This document shows positions 10,363 through 25,300 of a DNA stretch of 64,000 bases, one piece after another. The stretch is from the NCBI GenBank assembly GCA_015680685.1, contig MNCI01009064.1, positions 109,752 to 173,751 of the forward strand, given 5' to 3'. How positions within the stretch are numbered: position 1 is the first letter of the stretch; every line of letters starts with the position of its first letter. The stretch comes from Gnetum montanum. Taxonomy: Eukaryota > Streptophyta > Gnetopsida > Gnetales > Gnetaceae. A program made the translations under genes and the position numbers. The notes beneath the pieces were generated by a model. The model made no database searches. It was not told the DNA's origin and was given only the letters and a program-made list of their open reading frames with translations.

Positions 10363-13300
10363 GTACGTATATATATATATATATATATTCATCATCGCTT
10401 ATGCAATACTTATCCGAAGCGAATGCCTTTCTTTTAAAAAATAGTTGACTAATTTATAATTACAATGAATCTTCACTTGCAGAGGAGCACCCTCAATAAA
10501 CCGGATGACGAAGGACGAGAAATAGCGTAAGAGCCTCTCTGACTTTAATCAGTCACTTGGAAGTATCTTTGTGTACTGAATTGGTGAAAGAAGTGCTAAA
10601 ATATGCACGTAATAAGGATTTGTTGCATACATTTTGTAGCAAGGGTAATGTTATCTGTGCAAAGCACTGTATCAGGCACTAGGTAGTATAAAAAGTAAAG
10701 TTAGTTAAATTCTTTTGCTATTTCTTCACCAAATTTGAGTTGAATTTTTGTTAGAAGTTCCTAACACGCTACTTGCTATCCAAATCACTGAAGTGAATGC
10801 TGTCCAAATCATCAAAGTGGAAGTGATGCTTTCCACTAATGTTATCCTTAGGGAGTATAGTTAGGATATGAATCGATTAACTTACAGTTACAGACACCCA
10901 AACCGGATGCAAAATTTCATCCAATAATATTAATTTGTAAATTAAATACTTATGGAACGTGACTGAACTGCTCTTCTATGAACTAGTAAGATTAAAAAGC
11001 TGGTTTTTCTATAAGATCCCAGGTAAGCTCTGACTGTGTTCCAAATTTTTAGTATTAGTAATATCTCATTTTGTCCGTTCAAAAAATACTGAAAATTCAT
11101 CAATCTGGAATTGATTTTATTAATACTTATAACGAGCTGCATACTTGGTCATTCCGAAAGTTGTAATGTGTGTCTTACGTTAGCACAAGCAAAAGTGAGA
11201 AAAGCTGTGTCATTGGATTGTCATAGCGCTGTTCAGATAGACAGGGTGAAAACTAAATAGCAAGACACATACGCTTCTATGCTTACAGCATAAACAACAT
11301 CCATTAGCATAAAATTTATAATGTATGGTATTAATCAGACTCTGCAACATGTTCATGCATGTATGCTAAACAATGAGGTGGTAGCCTAGTGGTAAGGGTA
11401 TTGGCCTGGCAACCCCAGGCCACAGGTTTGAAAGAAAATAAAAAAATATTTTACCAGGCAGCATTGAGTTATGAAAGAAAATAAAAAAATATTTTACCAG
11501 GCAGCATTGAGTTATAAATAAAAAAAAAAAAGAAAAATTTACGAGGCAGCATTGAGTTATAAATTCAAAAAACAATTCTGTATAAGGAATTCTGAAACTG
11601 GTCTGATAGATCCAAGGGGTCTCAGTGGACATAAGTAAAAAGTTTGAGTTTTTGCTTTTCATTTATGAATAGACAGTTGTTGAGGTATGTTGTTTATTCA
11701 AAAATTTGAAGAACCGTCTGTTGGCCATGGGAATGTGATGGGGTTGTTGTGGTAGAATCTGAAATTTTAATTAGTGCCTAGGCAGTATGTACTCATAAGA
11801 TATACAGCTAGAAGATATATTAGAAGTGAAGCTGCTGCAGCTTATTGGTTGACAAGTCAATAAGTTACCCATGGGAATCTAGTGGATTCTCGCTTAATGT
11901 GATCTGATGGGCAGTTGAAATTACTGCCCTTCCTTTGTCTTACATAGGAGTGCACAAGAACCTGAGTTTAGAGCCAGCATACTCTCAACATTGCAAAAGC
12001 TATAGCTTTGCGGAGGGAGATCAATGCCTTAAACACTGGGCTGTAGGTCAAAGTCCAGGGAAGCAATAGATGGCAAGAATGGATCTCATTTCTGAAGGGC
12101 AACAATAAGTACATGTATCTTTTGTGATGTCAAGAATAAAAAAAAATTGTAACTTTAGATAATTTAATGAAATAGAACTGAATGATCGTTAAGATATGTT
12201 TCTTGTAACAATGCTGATGAGGATGGTAATTGTATTGGTTAGTGAGTTTAATAGAACATCCTTAGGGCCATATATCAAATAAGGTTTTTGGAGGTTGTTT
12301 TGGCTGAGAGGCCAACTACCAATCATACGGAAGGGCCCAATTCTACAATGCTAAATTATATTTCATCTATAACCCAGGTCATAAGTTTAGTTCTTGAGCA
12401 ATGCATAACACTGAATAAACCCTCTAGAAGTCCCATTTCTGTAACACTAAATTATATTTTTTCCATAACCCTTTAATGCCTAATTATGTAATGAGGATAA
12501 TCACGCAGAGGCTCAATGCTCATTCTGCCAAGGTATGGTCTTGGGAGGGTGGTAGATGAGTGAAAGCCTAATCTCTTTCTAGTGGGTCTACCTAGGTTTG
12601 AACCCAGGTCTTATGACTTGAGAAACGAGCACCTATCCTATGTTATACAATTTTTTTCAGAATCAATCCATTCAATTTTTTCTAAAAGGAAAAAATTCTG
12701 TAGGTGAAATTATAGATATCATGATTGTCATCATCCTATCCTTGCTCCAACAAAATGGGGTTAGCTACATAAGTTCTTTTTCATGATTTGCTTCTATGAA
12801 GAGCTAGATCTTTGTTTATTTGCAATTTCTTCAGATCATCTTCAATTGTTTTTTCCCATGTCTTTTTTGGTCTTTCCTTTTGGTGGCTTTCCTAAGATAG
12901 TGATGTAGTAACTTTTTTTATAAGCTTGTTATCTGATCTTCTTTGCACATGTCCAAACCATCTAAGATGCCATTCCTGTAACTTATCTGAAATAGAAGCT
13001 AGAAGCTACTCCAAATTATAGATATATATTATAAATACATAGCTAAATTAGTAAAATATTCATTGATCATGTATTCATGTTTGATAGATCCTTGGAGTTT
13101 TTCTTTTGTTTCGACATAACAAAATATGAGTTTGAGTTTCACATTCATATTCTATGAACGTGGAATAAGACAGTTTGCTATAGTGGATGATGAATTTTTA
13201 TTCTAAGATGATAAGGTATGATTTTTTCTATAGAGCAAGAAATCAACATACTATATAGATTCCTGTGCAAGAATTCAAATCTCATGAGTGGGAATTAGCA

Positions 13301-16300
13301 AAACTTGAAAGCTGAATCTATTGTAAGCATTGTTCTACCTGTGTTTTGAATTTTTGGAGAAACATGATTATTTATATGACAGAAAATTCTTAAGTATTAA
13401 TTTTCTTTTTAATGTTATATTAAAATGCTTATGTATATGTTTTATTGAACTTAACCTTCTAATTTTTATAGTCTATGGTTATGCGTATATTCAACGTGAT
13501 ATTATTTTCCCGCCAAACATAAGTGAGAATCACTAGTCCAAAGGACATGGAAATAAATTAATTGACCAGTGTGGTTGATATGGCTTTAATTTTTATGCAA
13601 TGCTTATTTGTTGATAAAATTTTTGATGCAGTCATTACATTTTTCATTTTTATTCTGAGAACTAGCTTTTTTTCTCTTTAATAAGTTTTCAGCTCCGTAA
13701 GCGGATAACTTCATTCAGCAGAGATCTACCCCCTAGAAATGAGCAGTTTCTCTTGGATTTTCAGCAACTTCAGTCTCAATTTTCAGTATGTATCATTAAA
13801 TTCTCAAGTACATGATGATGGTCTCATTCATTAAGTTTAGGAATTTTTGCGTTATATCTTTATTCTAACTTTGGAATTCATCGATGTTAGTTACCACTGA
13901 TCATGCTTATTTTTATGTGAAAATTACTGGCAGGATCAAGAACAGCTATGTCATGCAACTGAATCTGTACTTTTGTCTTTAATTGTACAGTGCAGCAGTC
14001 ATACGCTACAGGCAGAGTTTCTATTGTTTGCTTTGCAAACATTGTCTAACATCAACTTGATCAACTGGGATTCATTTGTATGTTCTCTCCTTTCTACTGC
14101 TTCTGTTGTAGAACCTTCTGGGCAAAGTAATCAAGCTTTAGCGAATGGATCGGCCAGCTCTTCAAGAACCATGAATTTATCAATGAACACTCCTAATTTA
14201 TCACTGTCACATATGACCAATCCAAGTTCTCCATTGGGTTCATTTAATGTAATAGGTTCACCTCCTCATGGTGCTATTGAATCAACAAATATAAGTCAAT
14301 CCCCAGTCAAGATTTCAGACCAATCCTATTCCAGCCATCAGATGAGTCTAAGGGGTTCTAGTCAATCAAGAGGCAGTGCTATCTGGAGTTGCCTTCGACA
14401 ACTTGTCTGCAAAGTGGTCCTAATTGGACTTGAACAGGAACTTAAACCTGCTACTCATGCGGATGTTTTTACCCACATGGTTGATTGGATCATTAATTGG
14501 AATCCAAGAAATCCTTCTAGGATTGATGAGCATGACATCCAAAAGCTTGGAGACTCTGATCAGGATTCTCGTGATTGGCTACGGGGTTCCTTAGAAGTTA
14601 TTTGGGTTTTGGTGGATGAGACAAAATGCCGAATACCTTTTTACGAGTTACTTCATAGTGGAATTCAATTTGTTAATAATGTTCCAGATGATGAAGCTTT
14701 GTTCACTTTGGTTTTAGAAATACACAGAAGGCGGGATAAAATTGCAACACATATGCAGATGCTGGATCAACATCTACATTGTCCTACTTTTGCAACACTT
14801 AGGATTGCACCACAAAGTTACCCTAGCACTCCTGCGGAACCAATGCCATCTCTCAAATCAGCACCTTTAACATATCCAAGTGTTCTTGGAGAACCTTTAT
14901 ATGGAGAGGTAGAACTCCATAATCTCTTCGTTTGCTTTTTCATGATCATATGTGACTAATCTGAATTATTATGTGGTATTGCTTTTGCTTTTTACATTAC
15001 CAGTGGATTCTTTTACTGACTTTTGCTTATGCTCCGTACTGGTATTTGACATATGAACATGGATGTGCATTATTTTCTTTGTGATTCTTGCCATTGAGAA
15101 CATGCTATGTTAAACGATGATGATATTAGAATAATCATGATTATTAACCAAGCGTAACTAGATTGTAAAATTCTAAATTCTGAAGCATGTTTCTCAAGAC
15201 CCAGGAAGATCCAACGGCTAGACACCACATGGTTGGTTTAAATGCACCAAAGGATGTGGAAGTCAGAGCTCACGAGAATATCCAAGAAGCAGGAGTTTTA
15301 TGCAGGGGTTCTAGCGGCAACTGGCAAGAACCTCTTTTAGTACAGTTAGACTTAATCACCTGTAGACAAGGGTGTCAGAATATGATTTTGTTGGATGATG
15401 CTCAATGTCATCTACAATTTTTACTTTTAAGCCAACTGTAGGGCTAGTGTTAGCAACTTGAGTTCATGCTTTTTCTGTTTCCAAACATATCTTAAATATG
15501 TGCCAATGACAATGATCATAATTTTTTTTTGAGAGAATGTTTGGGATTGTATTACCGAGAAATATAGTACNTATCAAAAAGACTTTCTTGAAATAATATC
15601 TGATGTTCTTCAGAAGCACAGTATAAGGAGGGGCCATCATAAGTAAGTGTCTAATAACCAAAGAGCGCATGGTCCAGTTAGCAACCTTTTATCTTCCATG
15701 TTTTCTCTTGTGAATTTGGCTGCTTTTGTTGCTTACTTGGTTATTTTTACCATGATAATGTCAGCATGTGCATCAATCCAAGCTCATTATTAGTATTTAT
15801 GTTGTCTTTGTTTTCACAGCTGGTATCTTATTCAATGAAATATGTATTTTTCTGTTGCTGTATGTCTTGAGAAACATTCACCAATGAGTTTACTTACTGA
15901 AAACTAAAAACCAAAAATTTTTCACCCTTATCAAATAAATCCTATATTTTAACTGTCATCAATGCATTTGTAAATGACTCTGGCTTGATTTTCCTCAGGA
16001 AATTGTGAATACCATTCAGAAGGGTAGTATGGACTGGGAAAGAGCTTTACGTTGCCTTAGACATGCTTTGCGGAGCATGCCTTGTCCTGAATGGTGGAGA
16101 AGGGTCTTATTTGTAGCTCCATGTTATAGACAAATCATCCAGCTTCAACCTGGTGTTGTCCCTGGAATAATTTTTTCTGCAGAGATGATTTGTGAAGCTA
16201 CCATAGATCGTATAATGGAACTTATGCAAGCAGTGAATGCAGGTATCTTCACTGCTCTTATTTCGGACTTTTTCACTTCATATTAACCATGGAAAATGAA

Positions 16301-19300
16301 TTTCTTTGGCTTATACATGTAAGGTATATTTCGATGCTTATTCTTAACTGTGTTCCTGGGCAATGATGTGATATTTCAATTGGTAATTCATTTATTTATA
16401 AACCAGTAAGTAGTTGTATTTCTAGTTGTTGGCTTGTGTTGGTTTGGGGTTTGGTTAGCTCATCTAGCTTTCCAATTTGGTTTTGTTTCTTGGAAGGGAC
16501 TTTCTTGGGATTGCAATTCATGGCTGGGCTTTGATTCAAGACTTTCCAAATGCATCTATTAAGTCATTTCAATGCAGTCCCTCATCAATATAGCTTAGCT
16601 AGCAAGGAAGATAGTACACAACAATGCTATTGATATAACTCTCTAGGCCCTCTGCCTCTGTGCTATGCAGAGGTGTACGTTTTTAATAATATTGTGAGTT
16701 CCTGTGCATAGCATTTGTTCCATTTTTGAAGGAAAATAACATCCCAGTGGTTTTCTAAGATTTCAAGGAACATCACTGTTTGTTAGGGCAAACTTGACAT
16801 AAGTTGACTCCTTTATTATTGATGAAAAGTTGTGAGAAACAAAAACTTTGGTTTGTTGGATTGGTTGAGCCAAGACATAAAAGTTATGTGTTCTTTTTAA
16901 AATTATTTATGCATACTTCCTTTTATTGGTGTGATTTAATAAATTTTTTCTCAAATGACAGCCCTTTTTTGGTGCAAAATAAAATATCTTCTCTCTGCCC
17001 TTCTCTTCTTCCTTGTACTTTTCCTGTCTCTTTTCTTCTTTCTTTTTGCTATGCCTATAGAAACTCTTGTTGTTGTGAGTATTTAGTGAACATTTAAAAA
17101 TTTGCACATTGTTCTGAAATAGTACATATTTTTATTCATAGTCTTATTGGTATTAGAATGTAACATTCTTGGGTCACAATGTCATCGTTTTGATAAGACG
17201 TGCCTATATAAGAGTCAAGATACTTGTGTATTGAATTTGTCAAGCAAATACGATATTATTTAAAAAAGTGAAAGAGATTGTAAGATGAGTTACACCTGTC
17301 TTGATATAAAATGATAGATAGATTAACATATACCATAGTGTCAATGAGAGGTGGCTTAAGTGGTTAGCTCATTGTCTGACAAGGATTTGCAGGCTAGAGG
17401 CTTCTTCTTAAATTCCTTTGAAGTGTCATGTTGGCTGTATGTATTTGGGTGTACCTATTGTCAAAGTGTCTCCAGTATCATAGAAGTTGAGATGTTAAAG
17501 TACTATAACTATAGTACCATGGCATTATAACTTGAATCAAGAGGTAGGTGTCCAATGTCAAAATGCAATATCTCACATTTTTATGAATTTGGAATTGAAG
17601 TATTTTTTATTATGCATCCATATTGATACCCTGGGATCCTAGGGATTTAGTGGACAGAAATCAGTTTTAGCTAATCTGTTGAGATTGAACCTATAACTTG
17701 TAAGATGCAAGTTACAACCCTTACCAATAAGTTATGCTTCATGGATGTAAGGTTTGTAAAAAAGGTACCGGCAACGTGAAGAATGTGGACCAAATATTAG
17801 TAACAGGGATGTTATAAGTCTATATTGATTGAACTTACCACAAAGATCATGAAAATTGAAGGTATTTGTTTATATATTATATTTTATACAGTTTTTACCT
17901 GACAAGTTAGAATAGATTCAGATAACTCATACTCTGTCTGATGTATAAAAATCCAATTTTTTGCTTGGATGTGGTCCTTTGGTGCACCTTTTACATGGTG
18001 ACAGAGCGGTATAAGACCATTCTAACCAATAGAAGTGATTCAACCATTCAAATGCATAACAAAGATAATTCTACTTGCCCAAAGGACTACTAAGAAGAAG
18101 ACATTGAAATGCGATAATTTCACTAAGTAAATTTTTAATGAACTATGAATGAGCCGTGACTTTATGATAATAAGTTGTAATGTTAGAAGTGATATCTTTA
18201 AACATTGTTTGTAAGATAAACGCGTAAGCATTTTAGTTGAATTAAATTGCTAAGCACAATAGAATTAATAGAAAAAGAGTCTTAAAAACTCCAAATGGCA
18301 GTAAGACTCAGTAGTCTAGTATATTCTTATAGATAGTAAAATATGATGACTTACAGTTAGAAAAGGGAAATAACAAAATAAACAATTTTTCTTTTGGGAT
18401 TCAACATTATTGGGATTCAGCATGATTTTCTAAAAGCCATTAAAACGTTTTGGATGTTAAATTCTAAGAGGCGTGTTCTTTGAATAGCATTGCTTTGAAA
18501 GAGGAGGGCTAATGGAAAACAAGAGTTTATTAATATTTTGGAATGTTACCTTTAAATATCAGATCCTTTCTTTGAATATTCCAAAAAGGAAAATGTAATA
18601 GACATCTTCAATAGTGCATTACCCTGAAACATATGTACATTTAAGATGCTTATAGGGGATGGTAGCTCTTAACAGCAATGTAGCATGCATTCATGTTTGG
18701 AAGATATGTCATTTCTGTTGCAAAATCAATTAGAGAATGTAACTAAAACGTGGACACTGACTATTGATTAATAAAAAGACGTGTTTTTTTTTAATTTCAC
18801 CTTTTTAAGTTGGAATTTGCTTCTAGCATTTGACAGACTCGTTAGGGAAATCGTTTTGGTGTAAAGATATGGTACAGGTGGTAGTAGCAGTGGTAGACAT
18901 GGTAGAGGCAGGGCTAGATCTTATGATAGCACTGTCAAAGAAATGGATAAGTTCTATGGAAGGGGATAAAAAAATAAAAAGAGAAGAAGCATAGGATTTG
19001 TAAACTCTCATTCAATGAATGAAATTTTGCTGTCCTTCCTTTCACTAACAAAGAATTTATTTTTAGCATGCTTTTTTGCTTGATATTGTTGAATTTAAAG
19101 AAAGTGATCTTGAATGTAGGATATATTATTTACTCAAATTGCTAATTCAAAAGTCCCCAAAAGAACTTATTTTTAGCATTCTTTTTTGCTTGATATTGTC
19201 GAATTTAAAGAAAATGATAGGATATATTATTTACTCAAATTGCTAATTCAAAATTCCCAAATTATAATTTATTGAAGGCTATTTAGTGGTGTTTAATTCC

Positions 19301-22300
19301 AAGGATGATTTTATAGTGCTATATTTCCGTGAATCCCTTCTGAGGCCTTGTACATAGTATCCATTGTACTATAGGTGCTGCCAGGGTTCAAATTTGTTAT
19401 TGTTACTAAGGATTGGTCTGGCTTGTTATTTGTGTTATTATATCTTATATGGTTTAGGGGCTTATGATCTAAAGAATTCTTGTTAGTTACTTTATTAGGA
19501 ATAGGCATATAGTAATTGTTAGCCACCAGTGTGACTATGACACGGTAGAATAAAATTACTGCACTTGCAGTTTAACTGTTGGAATTTGGTCGTATGGTTG
19601 GCTCATGTATATTGCATTGTACATGAGAATCACTTAGATGGCCAGCATATGGACTTTGCAAGGTGCAAGTCATGTGTTCAAGTTGGGGTAGTGGTGGAAT
19701 AAAATGAAATTCCCATCCTATTTTTTACAACCTAAAGTGTACACCACAATTATTAAACTTTTTGTGGAGTGATCGCTTTCTAATCTTCAAGAAGCCCTGG
19801 GGTAAGGAAACACACCTGTCAACTGTTCACTTCTTGTGTGACTATGAGATAGTAAAATAAAATTGCTATAGTCCCTAAAAGTAGTGTGGTCAAAATCATG
19901 GGAACTCAACAACTTTCCCAGTGTGAGTTTGACCAAGTTTGCTGAGTCTTAGCCTCCGAGTTAATAAAAGTTGGGAAATATTCACTGAGTTGGGTCTAAG
20001 TTCGGCAGAGAAAAACAAGTTTACATGCAAGTGCTGGTTTGGTAACACTTCCTAAAATTGGTTAGATCTTTAAGTTCTAGCAAGTACGCTTCCTACCTTA
20101 GCAAAAGTTCCACTGAAACTTGTTCCGCCCTTTGAAATGAGCTGCTATTCACCTTGCAAACATATCCCTTATAAACAGAGAGCATTTAATGCCAACCTAG
20201 CATTAAAATCATTTAAGAGTCATCGCATGTAGAAAATCCTAGACACTTACAGTTCCTTAAGGCCACTTACTTGAATGAAGAGCATTAACCTAAATGTGAG
20301 CTTTTGTTTTATGGCTTTTATTGTAAAATGTATTATTGCAGATGAGTTCATGGGTACATGGATTGACAATGCAGTGTGAGGCTATTTGCTGAAAGCTGTG
20401 GACTGAATGAAGGATATGCAGATCAAAGATCTGTTGATAATTAAAATTTGAAGTGGGAAACTTGGTTCTGCTGGAAATGTAACTATCAACAATTTAAGCG
20501 AAGAGGGGAGGGGGGTGGTTAAGGTAGAGAAAATTAAAGTAAAGGAAATGGCAAACACAAATTTTTTTTTTTCAGAACTGCAGCTGCTCGGATGATTACT
20601 AGTTAAAGAACCCTTTACTGTCCACACTGCAAGAAATGAATCAGCAAATTAAATGACTACTTTCTGAAGAATTCCTATAAATTGGTCAGTATGAAGGCCT
20701 CCTAAAGTCTCATATTGAAGAACAACTGATGAAATAATCTAAGCAGTCATACCAATAGTGAACATAAGAAAAGATTCGTCATTGTATCAAGCTTAACGAC
20801 GGCACTTTCGTATGATATGTAAGCTTTCTGATAAAAGCATATACCATTGCTTCTTCAGACTACTATTATCTATACATTAAAGATAAGTAACAGGAGTTGC
20901 CACATCAGAAAAAGGGAAAAACGGACTCCAAATATTTGAAGTCAAATTGCACTTTTAAAATAGATGATGAAAGCTATTTTGTCTTTGACAAAGAGGACAA
21001 ACAGCCTGATTGATGCGAATATGTTGAAGACAATGACCAATGAGCAAGCCCCGATGAATAAACCGCTAGAAAAGAAATCTGTGTTTTCGTCAAGCCTTGG
21101 AACTCCAAATTATAAGAAAAATCTTTAAGGTAGCCTCAAACCAATCAAGGTTCTAGTTGTTATTCATAACCAAAGGCATATTTTGAAAACTATTAAACCA
21201 CAATCAAGCCTTGTGAAAGGAAAATTTGTTCAAAGCAGTGCTATTGGGCCATTTCCAATCTTCTTTTTAGTCTTTTGAATTAATCTGCCCTTGTAAACTC
21301 TATTAGAAAAATGAACCAAGGGTTTATTGTCAGTACTAAATGATGGAGATCACCAAATAGAATGACTTTGAAGGTTGTCAACATTAATTCCATTGGGCTT
21401 CTACGAAAAATGTCCTTTGACGTCATGTTCGCATTTCCAAATTTTGTTGGAAAACACAAGAACCTTTTGTTTGAATTCCATCATTAGAAAAATCATGTTA
21501 CTCTACTGCAGTCCTTGTGTACCTTGAGAACAATCAATCTTCCCATTAGCAAAATGATATCTAAATAAGATTTTTCAAGATTCATTGCCCTCTTAGAATT
21601 TGAGAATCTTTTTTTTTTTTAGAGAATGTCGGGAATATATTACGATACAAAATGTACAAAGTATAAGCCAAAAATAAGGGAGATATATCCCTAGACGGGA
21701 GCTCCCAAGACATTCATAATAAAGAGGGAGGCATCTCCTTGCGAGTTGAAATTCACAACTAAAAAGTAAAAAGATACACGTTGGCATTTTAAAAGACGAT
21801 TGGGCACCATCTCATTACCCTGGTCCCTCGGAAAACCCATCTAACAGATGAGCCTTTGACAAATCTACAGAAAACAAAAACCATTAAGGAGATGACAAAG
21901 TGATGCTAGGTTTCTTGTTGAATCTCATCAAAGTATCCCTTTCCTCCTTGGATTTGATGAAATCCACCACTTGTCTGAATGTTTGATATTTCTTGGTTCT
22001 TTTCCTCATTTCCACTTCACTAACTCCAACTGCCTTGTCTAGGTGACATGTTTGATATATTCACGAAGATCATCCCAGGGGTTGAAATAGTTAACTCCCA
22101 ACCTGATGTAAGGGCTTTCTTTAGTGGTAAGCCAATCCTTAACATTAGCGACATGTTGTCTCTGTAGCTGCCTCCCCATTTCCTCTTGCTCTTGATGCTC
22201 TGCTTCCTATCTTTTGAGCTCCTCCTACTCCCTAAGCTAGGCCTATTTAGTTTCCTTTAGAAGTTCTGCCCTGTTGTTCTCCCGTAGCTCTATTTCAGGA

Positions 22301-25300
22301 CTGAAACAGAGCATTAGCTCTTGGAGTAATTGCCCTTTTTTGCCTTTTACTTAAGGCAGACCTCCATATTCTATTCTCGGTAGTTGTCATTTGGTAAGCT
22401 TCTGCTTTTTGTTTCAGCTGTTGCTCAATCTCCGCAACTCGTTGCTGAACCTCCAAGGGAAGCCTCTGCTTTGCTTGTGCACCAAGAGTCATCCCAACTT
22501 CTCTGATTCTGCTCTAGTTGCTCCTGAAACTCTGCAGATAGCTCCAACCTCAGGCATTCTTCAATCAAGGAAGAAGGGCCTCCCGTCTCCTCATTCAATG
22601 CAAGGCCCTCCATGTGCTCTGTTACCAAACCCAAAAAGGTAGCAAAGGACCCAAGTTCAGCAGAGCCCATCACCGAACCCACAGACCAATGTTTGTTAAC
22701 AAGAGGTAAACTACTAATTCCTGCAGCTGGTGAAGACACTTTACTTCTTTTGGTGGCCTCCCACAACACAATAATCAACCCTGGATGCTTACCAGTCTAT
22801 CTCCTCTCTAGGGCTGCCTTGAAAACTTGGATAGATTAGCAGGTCTTTGCAGCTGCAAACACCTCATGAAGGCAAAATGTGTGCCCTGCAACTTATAAAT
22901 TTTCCTAGACAACACAAAGAATTTCTCAGTCAATTCAGCTGCATGTTGCTAGAGGGGAGAATGTTTGGATCATGGAACTTGACTACTAATAGTCCTCAGC
23001 ACAAAACCCTAGAAAATGGGAGTGGTATCTTGCAGATCATGCCTAGAAGGAAGCACCAATTCTCTAGAGCAAGGGATCCCCTAGTAATCTTCAATGGCCT
23101 GTTCAGATAGGTGAATGCAAGTCCCTCAAAATGAAGTCTCATCACCTCTCAATCTTTAAAAAAATTGGGGGCTGTTGAAATCTTCTTCTCTTCGAAGCTA
23201 CAACAATAGAACATGCCAACTAACCATGATGACTATTGCCTAGAGCTTCATATTCTTTTGAAATACAAAATAGTTAGGCTCCATAGTGCTCGAAACCCCT
23301 ATTGCACAAGCTGCCTTTTTTTAGAGTTGCCAAGTTGAACATGTGATAGAAGTAGGCATTGGTGGATGAGTAGCTCTAAAGATTACTACGTTGCATGCTT
23401 TCCATAAAGGTCCATACCAAGGATGTTGCAGGTGAGTCACTTGTAATTGGCATGCTATTATCAATGCTGGTGCAACCCAAACTAGCCTTGAGGAGTGATA
23501 ATCCATTTTGTTACCATAAGTTGACCTTGAACTATTAAAAAAGGGATTGCTAAATCATCATGCTCCTAAGGTTGTTGCAGGTGTTCTAAGCTACATGGTT
23601 AAAGACTCTGCAATCATTAAATTTTTTCCATAAATAACACTAAAGACTTCTATCAATAGAATCATAAGCAGTAGGAAATCCCTTGCTGCATGTCCTAAGC
23701 AGGGGGTGGGCAGGCCAGGGGAGGGAACATACTGCCGTGCGTTGAGGAGCGGCTGGCAGGGTGTTCACCCATGGGGGTTCAGTAGGTTGGGATACTGAGA
23801 CTGGAGGAGGACAATAGAGAGGGCGTGGGGTCTCCTTGTACCTCGTCGGTGAGGAGGTTGGAAGCATCGGAGGGGCTTGGGTTGGAGTGCCCTTGTTGGG
23901 GGAATGGATCACTCTGGGCCGAGGGTCAACAAAGCCAAAAATGAGGGACATCTTGGGCACGAAGGACGCAAATGTGCAAGGTGCTGTGGTCACCCGACCA
24001 ATAAACAAAGTAGGATGTCTGGATGCAGCCAACATGTGAAAAAGTCTACACAGTTGGACCTTGATTTGGGAGTGCAGTGCACACTCTGGAAGGTGTGTCA
24101 CAAACATCTGTCTGTGTCCCCATGAAGATATTTTCCTGGAATTGCTGGGGACAGGGTACCTCGTACAAAAGAAATACCCTGAAAAGGATTGTGAAGGAAG
24201 AGGGATGTGATATGGTATGCCTATAGGAGATGAAGCTGCAGGCCTCACAGAGTGGTAGTTCCTGTAGTGGGAGGGTTGGCACGTGCAAATGGTGCCAAGT
24301 TGAGGTAGAGCGGGAGGATTAGTAGTCCTAACTAAGGAGCAGGTCAATTTGGTGGACGTGTCCGACTGGAGCCTGATGGTGCACATACCTCATGCAAATA
24401 TTTGGGTTACCAATGTCTATGGGGCCCAAAGTTGGGAGGCTCACATCTAGGAGTTCTGGCAAACTTGGTTACCAACATGGACAAGTGGATAATGATAGGA
24501 GATTTCAATCAAAGGATGTTCTATTGGGAAAAATTCGGGGGAGACTACTTTGAGCCTTCGGGGGTTGCGGACTGCACAACATTCATTCAAGAATACAACA
24601 TGGTCGACTTGGAAATTACAAGATGTACATACACGTGGAGTAATAGGAGAAGAGGGATTGACCAGGTGCAATCAAAGATTGACCAGGTGTGGGTCAGCTC
24701 CATCCTCATGATGGAATTTGACATCTAGGCGAAAGGTAAAGAAAGGCAGGCATCAGACCACCGGTTTGTTATTTTTAGGATCCAGACCATTGTGGACAAA
24801 GCTTCCCGGCCCTTTAGGTTCGAACAAACCTGGCTGCACAAACCTTGGCTAAAACACTTGGTACAAGCTACCTAGCAAGCCTATACAGGGGCATAAGAAC
24901 CCCAGGGATTTCTTGAAAGCTGGGCTAAGATCTCTCAAACAACATATCAAGAACATTGCCTTCAATGACAAATACAACTTCAAAGGATATAGGTTGTAGG
25001 TGCAAGGGTAGATGCAGGAAATTTAGCGGTAGCAGGAGGCGGGGGGCAGGGGGGGGGGTGCAGACCTTGGATGGAAAGAACAAGAATGGCTTAAGGAGCT
25101 CTAGGAGTTGGATTAGGAGGAAGAAGCCTATTGGAAGCAGTGGTTGTGGGTGACGTGGCTACGAGAGGGAGATAAACACACAAGGTTTTTCTTTGTAGCT
25201 GCGAAAGCTAATCAGGCCACCAAGCACAAGATACAGAACTTGTTAGAGGGCACATATGAGGGAGGTCTGCTGAACAACCGATGGGGACTGGAAGAATTAC

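Larger units (their letters stand above)
10527..13685 (+). other. MED23: MED23 intron 2, 3.2 kb
   Basis: Holds a SINE with an internal triplication (11375-11660), an antisense SINE-like piece (12505-12640) and LINE fragment A2 (12717-13010). Nothing was recognised in the rest. Confidence 0.8.

Noticed and set aside
11375-11435. tRNA gene candidate (A and B boxes, anticodon-like stem)
   Set aside because: No acceptor stem pairs, the T arm is incomplete, and the segment continues into the SINE tail shared with other copies.
11430-11562. CRISPR-like array
   Set aside because: The three units are direct tandem copies without unique spacers, in a plant nuclear context.
15187-15441. 84-codon open frame in MED23 intron 4
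   Set aside because: No similarity recognised, no splice context, and exons 4 and 5 join without it.
23640-24386. 248-codon minus-strand open frame
   Set aside because: Shadow of LINE B1 ORF1/endonuclease on the other strand; no family resemblance.
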